64,000 nucleotides of DNA. It comes from Maratus speciosus. Taxonomy: Eukaryota > Arthropoda > Arachnida > Araneae > Salticidae. Under the pieces are notes generated by a model, which worked only from the letters and a program-made list of their open reading frames with translations, searched no databases and was not told the origin of the DNA. Below, piece by piece: positions 12,105-23,243 of the stretch (positions within the stretch are counted from its first letter, which is position 1; the number at the start of each line of letters is the position of its first letter). The stretch is taken from contig OZ010786.1 in assembly GCA_963932465.1 (NCBI GenBank), positions 447,504,619 through 447,568,618 on the forward strand. The letters are read 5' to 3'. Position numbers and translations under genes: made by a program.

Positions 12105-12215
12105 CGATAAATAAAGACACGCAACTTTGCTTAATGGTACACAGTACACGAACTTTAATAAGCTAAAAGATCAATTCTACTTCTTGAGCTGTTTCTACTG
12201 CCGTCTTCAGGAAAT
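12105..12215 (-). mobile_element. degenerate Penelope-like 3' end (tentative)
   Basis: On the minus strand this reads CTGAAGA (12210-12204), a possible short stem, a GAAGT where GAAAC would be expected, then an AT-rich tail with TTCGTGTACTGTGTACC and TTTATTT. The order resembles the hammerhead-containing ends of the Penelope-like element at 34451-37073, but the core is damaged and no reverse transcriptase is present. It may be unrelated. Confidence 0.3.
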
Positions 12216-12899
12216 ATGATGGTTAAATGTATAAAAGCTCAGAGATCAAGGCTGTGCGAGAGACAATTTGTCGAACATTAACTAAAGATATGAAAACAAA
12301 AATGTAGTGGTGCCATCCAGTGAAAATAAATACTTATTAATGAAATCAGCACAAATAAATAAAGAGTTCGATTGAATAAATTGTAGTTTTATATGAATTG
12401 TTGTTAATCATAGCTTAAGCATGATATTTTAAAGATTAACTTTTAAATTTTCGACTGATTTCTTCGATTGATCAACTGCTGGGAAAATGGCAATTAAAGA
12501 AACAATTTACTTATAATTTTGTTTCTATTTAGTTTCAGAAAATTTTATTTTTGCCTATTATAGTCCATTCATTAAGGGTTGTAGCAACCATGTTAATTTA
12601 CTTCTAAAACTTAAAAGGAAGGAAATATAAGAAAAACCCCGTAGCACCGACCTTATTTGAACAACCACTGGCTGAGTCACCTTACGTCATTTCGTTTGAA
12701 ATGGGAGAGTGTACAAATTTTAGGGTAAATTCTTCAATTTCAAACGAAGTAATGTATTTGAAATGAAAAGAAAAGCAATTAATGAAAATATTTCAATGAC
12801 GATGGATGCGAGACAGCAGACCGAAAATACTACAAAATGTAAATAAAATGCATATTTTAAACTTGTACATCTGTATTGTTATTACATGTTATCTTTTAA
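12216..12899. other. AT-rich spacer
   Basis: No gene seen. It is ordinary sequence between the degenerate end and the piggyBac-like MITE. Confidence 0.5.
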
Positions 12900-13101
12900 C
12901 CCCTTTAGGGTTGGTGGAATGTGTTATATACCACCTAATTTAAACAAGGTTCGTACCAGAAAATTTTAACTATGTTTTATATTTTTAACTTTGGGGGCAA
13001 AATGTCGAAAAAATTGCCTTACTTATTTTAAAATAAAATTTTTCGATTATTCCGCTGAGAATTCAATATTAGAGAGATATTATTGCCTGCCCCCCAAAGA
13101 G
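12900..13101. mobile_element. piggyBac-like MITE, 202 bp, TTAA target duplication
   Basis: TTAA (12896-12899) is followed by CCCCTTTAGGGTTGGTGG. The right end reads CTGCCCCCCAAAGAG and then TTAA (13102-13105). Inverted ends starting CCC(C)TTT plus a TTAA duplication are the signature of piggyBac-type elements. The interior is non-coding. Two other small TTAA-flanked elements with CCC-type ends lie at 52037-52552 and 62919-63118. Confidence 0.7.
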
Positions 13102-13105
13102 TTAA

Positions 13106-16100
13106 GAAAAATGAAAACATTTTAACGTTCAAATTGTGCAGTTTTGGTTTTTGTTTTCGAAAGGATGTACTTGAATTTTGCATTCAATTTTTCAGTTTAA
13201 ATGATAGAAATTACGTTTCGTGTTGGTTTATATATCCTAAAAAAACAGCAAAATTGATCTGATAGTGTAAAAAACCGATGGCGTGTCTATCGATAAATTG
13301 GAAATCCCGAAAACTAAATACTAAAAAGAATTGAATAAACAAACAATAAACTATTAAATAAACAATAAATGTGTCAATGTTCATACTGTGCAGTATCCTG
13401 GTTGAATAAAGGTGGGGTATTGCAGTTTGTCTTATGATTTTATTCTAAAACCAAAACTTCCTATTTTTGTTGCTAATAAAAAATGAATGTATTAAATATA
13501 TCGCGTAGTTTTGCAATTGAAGTCATCACATGGTTAATTCTATTTATCGTTTCCTGTAAATCTTTGAGATTTAAAGATTCTTTATCGCTAAAACCAAGCG
13601 TTTTTTGTATTTTTAATAATACATGATTATTTTTTTTACAATGATCTTCTTCCTTCAAACGATAAAAACAAATTTGAAAAGTAATACCCATAATTAATCT
13701 ATATGAATGGATATTTCAAAAATACAAGTATATAATTTAGGTAAAAAAATTTCTGTTTGTGCGTCTAAAAGTAATAAATTATATTGTTATTAATATCACG
13801 TAAGACTACAAATAATTTGAGATTATCGATTCACGAATGTTCTATTTAAAGTCTACATATATCGTGGGATATTATTTTTGTTAAATCATTCGAATTTAAA
13901 GGATATAAGTTTTTACTTGTATTTAATTAAATTTTAAATAGCTCTGTTTTTACAGGAAATAAAAAACTATCATTTAAAAGTAATTTCCAAGGATTAATCT
14001 GTATAATTGAAGGTATTAACAATTGAAATAGTGTAACATTTAGAAAAAAAAAGTGTGAAAATACTATTGCTTTTTTTATGTTGCTAATTAAATAAAAAGA
14101 AGAAAGTATGGTACATTTAAAAAGATCGTTTAGATTTCCAATTAATTGAAATCATCGTATCGTAGTTTTTTTAGTGTCTGGAAATAATGTGAATGATTTT
14201 TTGTTTTCATTAAATCTTTAAGGTATTTTTTTTTTATAGAGATTAAAGCAAGGATTTTTTCTCCCCATTTTTAATATTAACAGATTAAATTTTTGATTGC
14301 TATTTTTTTTCAGAATATAATACAAAATATAAAAAAACTAATTTTGATCGGTTAATCAGAATAATGGAATACATTAACAATTCAATTACATCATTTAGAG
14401 AAGGAATACCTATTTATTTTTTTTCAAATTTCGTTAAATAAATAAAAATAAATTTATATTTTTTTATATTAAAATTTAGCGTATGATTTTTTGTTCAATT
14501 TGAAACCTTCGAGATGTTTTATTTAGTGCCTATAATTATTGTGAGTTGTTTTCTTCCCTTCTATAAAGGCAGGCGTTTGTTTGTTTTTATTGCTTTTTTA
14601 CTCAGAAAATAAAAAACAATATTTGAAATTAATTTTTATTGGGTAATTCGTGTAATTTAGTGCATTCACAATTGTAATTAATAATTTATTAAATACATAT
14701 TTATAAAAATCTCTTTCATTTTTGGTTACTAATTAAATATAATAAAGACATTTTATGATTTAAAATTAAAAGATAGCGTAGACTTTTTCTTAGTTGAGGC
14801 TATCGCAATTACCTAATAAGCGTGTATTTACATTGTAAAATTTTGTTTTATTAAATTTATAAGATTTGTGCTTTATTGAAAAAAGCATTTTATTCAACTT
14901 TTAAATAAAATAAATTTTTGAAAGGTGATAAAGTTTAAAGATAATTTTTGCTTAATGGTCATTATTTGAACACAATTCGCCAACATTCGCATAAAAATAA
15001 AAGACCATCCGTACAGTTTAAATACCAAATTATCCCAGAAATATCTATTCAAGTTTAAATTATGTCTGATTTCAATTTGTGTTAAAATAAATGAGCTCAG
15101 GGTTCGTATTCGTACTGAAATTGTACCAAACTCTACAATTATTTATACGAACACTCAATTTTGACTCCATATTTGACTTATTCTGTAAAAGATTTTCTTT
15201 AGGATTCCAAACGGGAAGTCATTTTTTTCCAATAGATTAGGAATTATGACGATTTAAAGTTTAAAACTTCTAAATTTAAATGCATTTGTAATCGTTCTAA
15301 AAGCAGATTACAATACATGTAGTTTTGCTTTAAGCATATCGTCAAAAAGGACTTAATGTAATGAGGATTAATTTTTTACTACCATACTTCAGCTTCTAGA
15401 AATCGATTTTTGTTAAACATTTTTAAAAGTTAGAATTCATAAAATTATATGTCTTAAATATATTTAATATTGAATAACGCGGCCGACTTTTTATAATTTA
15501 TAAATAAAACGTTTAAAGACCTAGGGATTTTTATTTTGCCATTTAACTAATATTAAAATGTTTGTGTTGCATTAATTTTGAATACCACTATATGCTATTT
15601 AACACATGTATACATTGTGTATACTTCTTAATTCCGCTAAAATATAGGCATCTGTCCATTATTGATAAAAACAGCCTTTTTATTACATATTAAATGGTGC
15701 CGGATTAAATATACTATACTCCATTTTTCAGGCGATAAAAAATATCATAGTAATTTGTATCAATTAATCTGCGTATATGAATACATTTACAATTAAAGTT
15801 AATCATTAAAAGAAGACTACCAAAGAAACCTATTGTTTTTGTATGTTGTGTCTTAAATGATAGAAATTAGTAAAAACTAATCTCAAGCTAAAGATCATAG
15901 AGGGTTCTAATCGGTTGAGGTAATTGCAATCTTCAATTAATCGAGTACATATATTGTGAATTTTTCTACTGGTAAGTTTTTTTAATTTGTCCTTTATAAA
16001 TAAAAGTGTTTATTTCACTTTTCATGATGCCTAATAAAACTTTCATTTGGTATCTATTACAAAAACTTAAATTTTAAACTTTTTTTTTTTTGAGTAATCT

Positions 16101-16956
16101 TTTTAGTTAAATACATCAAGAACGGAAGTACATACTTAACAAAACACAATTAAAAAACTGTTTTTTTTTTTATTTATTTTGATGAAAAAGTTATATATAT
16201 ATCATGTGATAAATAAATTGAACATGCTTACTATTAGATTATTTCCTTGGGATGTACTATTTTTTGTCTACATATATTGTGAATGATTTTCTTTTTGTTA
16301 AATGTTTGAAAAATGATTTGATTGATAAAAAAGAATAATTTTACACCTTTTATCTATTTAAAAAGTACGCAGTATAATTTTAGTAAATTAGAATTAAAAT
16401 GAATAATTAATATTAGTAGTTTAAATATCATAATACTTTTTCGTTAAATGATATCAGATAAATATTTTAATAAATACTCCTTTTTAAAGTGTAATAAAGC
16501 AGCAATTAAAAAATCCTTTCGATTTATTTTCTTAATTGCCGAAATTAACAAATCCAGCAGATAGCTCAGAAAAAAATGATTGATTTTTATGTTCTTTTTG
16601 TTACAAATAAAAAAAAATAAACTTTATTACAAATTAAAATCTTCAATTAGTTTAGATAACGACGATATTCAATATAGCGTGAGCTATATACAATTATGGG
16701 TGAGTTTCTTTTAGGTTAAGTCTTTGATATTTGCTCTTTATGAATTTACAAGACTTTTTAAACAAGACTTTTTTGCTACAAACAGACCAGTCATTCTATC
16801 GTTTTCATAAATAAGGATTAATTAACCGTACTTTTAATCGATCTTGACCAATGAGAACTCTTTCTAATATGGTCAAGTATCCGTTATATAGAATAACGTT
16901 TGATTGGCGGGACAGTTTAGTAAAAAAAATTTTACGTTTTCCAACAAAATTTACAT
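13106..16956. repeat. very diverged AT-rich repeat region, period about 300-350 bp
   Basis: A recurring order of words can be followed: AATAAAAAACTATCATTTAAAAGTAATTT, then TTAATCTGTATAATTGAAGG, then TTAACAATTGAAATAGTGTAACATTTAG. Versions sit near 13957, 14312, 14602 and 15730. Between them are recurrent ACATATATTGTGAATGATTTT words (for example 13855, 15952, 16270). I read this as an ancient tandem array, now mostly decayed. No coding sequence was recognised; the open frame 13473-13691 on the minus strand has no identifiable motif. Confidence 0.45.
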
Positions 16957-16960
16957 TTAA

Positions 16961-17713
16961 GGGGTCTCAGGACTCTTAAAGCTTTAAAATTTTCGAAATT
17001 AAAAATTTTTTAGATGTTAAACTACTAACTTTTCTGAGCATTTTGATATAATTGTTTCCTTGAAATTCCTATTAGAACTGAAGTTATGGCTTTTGCATTT
17101 ATACACGTTCAATAGCTTAAGCGTCGTTTCGGAAACTTTGAAGCCGTTTTTCTCCAAATGACGTTTTTGGGCATAACGCGCACGATATCTCAAAAACTTA
17201 TGAATATTTTTTCATGAAATTTCCAAAACATATGTTTCATGTTAGTCTGTATAAACTGAACCTAAAATTTCCTTTTTATTGTTCAAAACAATATTTTTTT
17301 AGGTGATTATACTGTTGAAAATTTCTTAATTTTGCATTAGCTAAATACAACTTTGTATTAAAAATATAAAACAGCTTTAAATACAAATTTATTTAGGTTC
17401 AGGGTAATTATTACAATCTGAAGTATACGTAGGTACCAAAATTTTCATTCTAGTTGCAACACTTATTTTGTAATTGTGCGCGTAAGCTGTTATGCCGATT
17501 TTTTGCTCGAAAAATGTCTAACAGTTTGGAGCCCCCTGTAAATGCTAATTCTGCATCTTAAAATTTTTAAATACATGAAATGAAAGAACATACTTATATA
17601 TTTTATTCCAATTAAAATTGTGTCTTAAAATTAAATACATTTTAAGATATTAAATGTTGAAAATGGTCTTTTTTTTTTTTCATTTTTTCCAATTTTAAGA
17701 GTCCTGAGACCCC
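16961..17713. mobile_element. Kolobok-like MITE with perfect 20-base terminal inverted repeats
   Basis: The left end GGGGTCTCAGGACTCTTAAA (16961-16980) is matched exactly by the inverse at the right end (about 17694-17713). The left flank is TTAA and the right flank TGAA, one substitution away from a four-base TTAA duplication. G-rich ends next to TTAA fit the Kolobok superfamily better than piggyBac, whose ends start CCC. The interior (753 bp in total) is non-coding. The ends are perfect while the interior is AT-rich and ordinary, so this copy may be fairly young. Confidence 0.7.
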
Positions 17714-18549
17714 TGAAAAGTAATTTCTGTTGATAATATTATCCCATTATATCAAGCAAATTCTATAGTAAATTGAATATTTCGAACTGGAAGTATGCCT
17801 GGTTTTAAATTGCTTAATAATCAAAGTGTATCTTGTTTTCTGAATTGCTATCCTTGCGTATAAGAGATTGTTTTAAATAATTAAGAAAATTATGTTGTTT
17901 TTCAGCAAAGTTTATTATTAATCGAATTTCCGTGGTTGATTCGCGAAAAAGCTTAACTAAGGATTTAATCACAATCTAGAAACAATAAGTAAATAACTAT
18001 ATAAAATATTATGTTTTGTTTTTAATAATAATAAGCAAATTAACTAAAAATTATCACTGCTTTCTTATATAAACATTTTACCATAAAAGAGTAATTTGTA
18101 TTTGTTTTTATGTAATTTGTTACTACCTCAACAGTAAACTTGCAGTAATATACCAAAATACAGCTCGACTGTAAACTTTTGTGCAGTTTTAGCGCAAAAC
18201 TTAATGATGAAAATATTTTATATTAAGATAAAAAAAATATTGTTGTGCGATAAAAAATGAATTTAATACGCCGATATTTCTATAAATATATCACCAAATT
18301 AAACAGTACATTAAATATTCCTTCTAATTAAAAGTATGCATAAAAAACCTTATAAAAATTAGCCCTATTTCACGGCGAGTACACATTCTCGTAAAATATC
18401 CTCATATAAATTAATGACTATCTAACTTTTTTCATATATACGTATATTTTTTTTCAACCGACATTCAATACGGGAGGTTATACATTTAGCTTGTAACATT
18501 TTTTCTGTGTATGACCGCGTAACACTTAAACGGATGTTCCAAATCGCAT
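17714..18549. other. AT-rich spacer
   Basis: No gene or recognised repeat. Confidence 0.5.
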
Positions 18550-18550
18550 A

Positions 18551-18574
18551 CTTTTTTTTTTTTTTTTTTTTTTT
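18551..18574. repeat. poly-T tract (poly-A on the minus strand)
   Basis: A T run of about 24 bases directly left of the 28S-derived segment. Read on the minus strand it is a poly-A tail following an antisense 28S fragment. Confidence 0.9.
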
Positions 18575-18575
18575 C

Positions 18576-18696
18576 GCCGTCTGCAGATGGGAAAGGAATA
18601 GCAGGTTTGGACACTTGGTACATGTCCTTGGTCGAGTGGCCAGTGGGGCGAAGCTACTATCCGTGGGATTACGACTGAACGCCGTCTGCAGATGGA
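18576..18696. repeat. 16-base direct repeats bracketing the 28S fragment
   Basis: CGCCGTCTGCAGATGG occurs at 18576-18591 and 18681-18696. Its core is nearly palindromic (CTGCAG). It could be a target-site duplication, or part of a SINE or a tandem unit of which one full copy remains. Confidence 0.8.
18590..18685 (+). pseudogene. 28S rRNA 3'-region fragment (large-subunit rRNA pseudogene)
   Basis: About 96 bases match the 3' part of nuclear large-subunit rRNA. The match starts inside the sarcin-ricin loop region (GAAAGGAATAGCAGGTT, expected GAGAGGAACCGCAGGTT). It runs through CACTTGGTACATGT, CTTGGTCGAG and GGGGCGAAGCTAC to GGGATTACGACTGAACGCC (usually GGATTATGACTGAACGCC). Several substitutions fall in otherwise invariant positions, including the GAGAGGAACC strand, so this is not a functional rRNA. 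The match stops exactly after GAACGCC, where normal 28S continues TCTAAGTCAG. The same 16-base word, CGCCGTCTGCAGATGG, sits on both sides (18576-18591 and 18681-18696). No other rRNA sequence is nearby, so it is an isolated, probably retrotransposed or SINE-borne fragment. Confidence 0.85.
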
Positions 18697-19575
18697 TCCA
18701 AAATTGACATATTTGTCTGACTTTCTATTTTCATTTTGTTTTACTTTACTTTTTTTTTTTTTTACTTTTTTTTTTTACTTTTGTAAAAACAGACCAATCT
18801 TCACAAAATTGTATTATAATGTTGAGGCACACATCACTACTTCTTGTTTTTAAAGTAGTTGTCGTGTCGCATATAGTTTTTTTTTACAGATTTGTTCTAA
18901 TACAAGGTATATAATTTTTTTTCGAAATTGTTTCTTTTAAGGAGTAAATATAAAAGACAATAATAAACATAAATTTTGCATAAAGACTGAAGTCGATTGG
19001 ATAATGAGTTGCCGAGATATTTGTAATCCCATTTTCCACCCTCTTCGATTTTTCATGACGCTGTATTTCATTTAAATTTCAATTCAAAGGTACATTTTAA
19101 TTGGAAATAAGACGCTTAATCCGACGCAGTAAGTTCTTAGTTCATATGATTATCATTTGTGGAGTTAGAAGGATGTTTCTTTTAAGCAATTCAGTAATAA
19201 GGCATATAAAGTTTATGACGTCATCAATACACGATTTTAAACACTTTATCAACCGAACAAATTAAGATAGAGGCTTCAAATTTGGTGTATACTTAGAATG
19301 CAATAGCGCGACAAAGCCTATTATACTTCAGTAATCTTAGTTCTCCCTGGATTTGCATTTTATAAATAGTTTACACATATTTTACTTTAATATTTCATAT
19401 TATGTATATCCATGATGGTTACGTATTACGGTGGCCCCGAACAACAAGTTTTTTTTTAGGTAGATTACGTATGAAATACTATTTATTGGGATCGTTCCTA
19501 TGTTGGAATTTCTGAAAAATTTTTGCAGATCTACACCGATCATGAATCCTAGAACTCAAAACTCCCCTTAGTAAA
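18697..19575. other. spacer, T-rich at left
   Basis: No gene was found. T-tracts lie at 18746-18775. Confidence 0.5.
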
Positions 19576-19580
19576 AAACT

Positions 19581-19616
<36 letters not shown>

Positions 19617-19628
19617 ATATATATATAT
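19581..19628. repeat. (CTAT)n then (AT)n microsatellite
   Basis: About nine CTAT units followed by an AT run. Confidence 0.95.
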
Positions 19629-19639
19629 CACTTTCTTCT

Positions 19640-20260
19640 GGACACGATAACTTCCTCCATTCTGCCAAATCTCTTCCAAACTGATACATAAAATCTCGGC
19701 CAAGTTCGTTAATGGGCAAAATTGGGGGGGGGGGGGGGGGGGAAATACAGAGGGATTTTGTGAAAACCGAAAAAACACCATACCTTCTTAATTTTTGTAC
19801 ATATCAAATCAGTTTGAAGTTTTTATTACTTCTAAAAATAAAATTTATGTATCACAGATTTTTGATAAAATTAAAAATGGGCTCAAGAGGCGCAAAAAAT
19901 AGGGTTTTGGGGAGAAAAAAACCCTAACTTCGGCAATTCTCAAGATATCAAATCCAATTAATTTTATTACACATCTCCTTAATATTATCTACAACTTTTA
20001 TATTCACAAGTTTTTGATAGGACCAATTCGTAACGCAAAAAAAAATTAAAAACCAAAACAAAAAGGGGGGATGAAGAGGAAAAATTTTCACAACTCCGTC
20101 AATTCACAAGATGTAAAATCTCCACGAATTTATTATATATCTTCTTAATATTGTCTTCAACATTTATGTAGACAAGATTTTTGATAGAACCAATTCTTAT
20201 AGCAAAGACAAATTAAAAATACATAGCGGTTGAAGAAAAAATCATCTTATTAGGGTGTAT
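19640..20260. repeat. ~166-bp tandem repeat, about 3-4 diverged units
   Basis: The words CGGCAATTCTCAAGATATCAAATC (19931) and CGTCAATTCACAAGATGTAAAATC (20097) are 166 bases apart. Both are followed by CTTCTTAATATTGTCT and by TTTTTGATAGGACCAATTC variants. An earlier, more diverged unit contains a G tract of 18 bases near 19724-19742. The open frame 19712-19927 is a product of that G tract and the repeat. Confidence 0.7.
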
Positions 20261-21807
20261 TCAAATCCAAACTGCTTATTTTCTTACTCATTTTTAAATT
20301 CGTTTTTGCTCTCAAACGCATCCAATTGGTAGATTCTCTTATTCAGAAACTATATAATGTATCGTAATGATCGATTTTTCGATAGACAGAATATATTTCA
20401 AAAAATGATGTCAAACGGGGCATTTTGAACAGAATTTCTCGAAGCGATTGTGTAAGAAACGAAAAATATTGCCATGCAGAGAAAATAATTATTTATTAAT
20501 CAAGTTTTAATTAATTGAAAGAAAAATAAAAACACGGGTCGCTTATAAATGTTTTCAAAAATCACGTCAGCAAGTTTTATATATTTTTTTAAATTAAAAA
20601 TGAATCTGAAAATGTGCCAGGAAATTTCGAGTTGTTGAGCATGGAAAAGTATTTTTTTAATACCGCCTTAACATGATTCTGATAAAACCAGCTATTATAT
20701 AAAAATGAAATAAAATCTCGTCAAAAGCAGACAGATAAAACTGTTAAAGTGGATCTATATCTAATCATGATTTAGTTTTTGTTGGTGAAATTAGTATACT
20801 TAACTTCGAAATCTACCTCTGCCTGTAGGCCGGGATGGCAGGAATTTTTTTTTTATTTCTCATAGTTATTTTTTTATATCATAGTTGTTATCATATGAAG
20901 ATTAAAATATTTTAAAATATTCTCATGATTAATAACTTTTTAAAGATTTTAAATATGTATTGAATATTAATAATATATCAATAAATCTCATGATAGTCAT
21001 TCAGAAGCTAATTATTTTTAATTAAATGAAATAAACTTCAGAGAAACCATTTCAAAAGAATTTATATTTATTAAGACATATTTCTTTTGTGTGAAGAGAT
21101 TAATAATCTATTTTTCTTCCAGTTTTTAACTCAAGTTTACTAACTTTAATTACTCGAAATAAAACATCACAATGATATTATGAAAGCAATTTTTAAGCTT
21201 TGTGATTCATTTTGTTAATAAGGGTCTTTTTTATTTATCAAAATAATGCAAATTCTTTCAATTTATTCTTCTTTCTTTTATTCATTATTTTTTTTAAATG
21301 TCTAAATAAAACTACAAAGGATTGAAAATTTTCTGTTAAGTTGAGAATTTTTATTTTAGATCTTGAATAGATGAAATGCGTATTACAGGGTGAAGGCACC
21401 AACAATTGACAATTTAGTTGAAATTCATTTTTTTAATGTATAATTATTGATACAATTTTTCTGTAAATTTGCTTAAATATCAATTAATGTATGAGGATTA
21501 GTAATACGAAAAAAAATCCCTTTTTTCTACACATTAAATTATTACCAGTATAAGTTGGGAAATTACATAGCAGCAACTGGCAACCTTAACCCAGAAATTG
21601 ACCAGACTGCACTTTCAACAAAAATCCTAGAAACAAAACCGTATAAAGGTGGAAAAAATCACCGGGTAGCAACATTCTTGTCAAACAGATAATGCTACGT
21701 CACTTGATGAAAATCGTTGAAAATGAAATATTTTAAATACGATTATTTTTTTTCTGTTTTTGTTAAATTTTAAAAATAGAACTGAACCAATTTTGATGAA
21801 ATTTAAA

Positions 21808-21894
21808 TGGGACCAATTCGAGAGTATCCTCTTTCAATTAAAAAAAAATCACATAAGTCGGTCGCTTAGTTTCGGAGTAATCGTTGAAAATACA
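21808..21894 (+). repeat. flanking repeat copy 1
   Basis: Contains GGGACCAATTCGAGAGTATCCTC and GTCGGTCGCTTAGTTTCGGAG. A near-identical block in the same orientation lies at 25533-25623, on the other side of the pogo-type element. Confidence 0.8.
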
Positions 21895-21909
21895 TAAAAA
21901 ATATATATA

Positions 21910-22817
21910 CATTGGGTGATCAGTTAACGAACTGTTCGGTTTACGAACAAATCGGTTAACGAACACTTTCGCGAGAGATATTTGTGTTCGGATAACGAAC
22001 ACCTTAGAAAACAAAATCAAGAAGAGTTTCAGATTTTCAGAGCTGTATTTAATTGCATATGTTCTCGAGTTAACATTTTAAGAGTTGCATATATGTATGG
22101 CCCAATTAATTCATGGACAATCGGGGGTTCAGGCCCTACATTTTAGGACCCCCAAATTAGAATGAACAGATCAGAAACATTAAATTTTATATTTCGTGAC
22201 CTTTTTTAATTGCAAATTAATTATTTTAATTGTAATTTAGTTCACAAATAATTAACAGGATCTAGGTTCCATTTGAGCTCTATCGGGCCCTGAAATAAAC
22301 ACGATCTTTTAGAGAACTAAGGAGTTTTTGAAAGGTGAAAGTGACAAATTGACACGATTTAATGCCGTAGTCAATGAATGTAATTCTAAAAGTTTTTACA
22401 AAGGGCATGTCATTAGATTCTTTTTTTCTTCCCTAAAAAAAAAAGAAAAAAAAATCCTGTTCATTTTTTATATGTAAAGCTAAATATTAAGACTTATATT
22501 TTTATAATATATAATTTATTTTATTTTATAGCATATAGCCTATATTCTATATATTATCAAGTTAAAAAAGTTTTTTAAAGAAAAATTTTAATTACAAATT
22601 AATTATTTTAATTGTAATTTAGTTCACAAATAATTAACAGGATCTAGGTTCCATTTGAGCTCTATCGGGCCCTGAAATAAACATGATCTTTTAGAGAACT
22701 AAGGAGTTTTTGAAAGGTGAAAGTGACAAATTGACACGATTTAATGCCGTAGTCAATGAATGTAATTCTAAAAGTTTTTACAAAGGGCATGTCATTAGAT
22801 TCTTTTTTTCTTCCCTT

Positions 22818-22848
<31 letters not shown>

Positions 22849-23208
22849 TCCTGTTCATTTTTTATATGTAAAGCAAAATATTAAGACTTATATTTTTATA
22901 ATATATAATTTATTTTATTTTATAGCATATAGCCTATATTCTATATATTATCAAGTTAAAAAAGTTTTTTAAAGAAAAATTTTAATTACAAATTAATTAT
23001 TTTAATTGTAATTTAGTTCACAAATAATTAACAGGATCTAGGTTCCATTTGAGCTCTATCGGGCCCTGAAATAAACACGATCTTTTAGAGAACTAAGGAG
23101 TTTTTGAAAGGTGAAAGTGACAAATTGACACGATTTAATGCCGTAGTCAATGAATGTAATTCTAAAAGTTTTTACAAAGGGCATGTCATTAGATTCTTTT
23201 TTTCTTCC

Positions 23209-23243
<35 letters not shown>

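Noticed and set aside
18590..18685. Functional rRNA gene
   Set aside because: Only 96 bases, mutated in the sarcin-ricin strand, and no 18S, 5.8S or further 28S sequence nearby.
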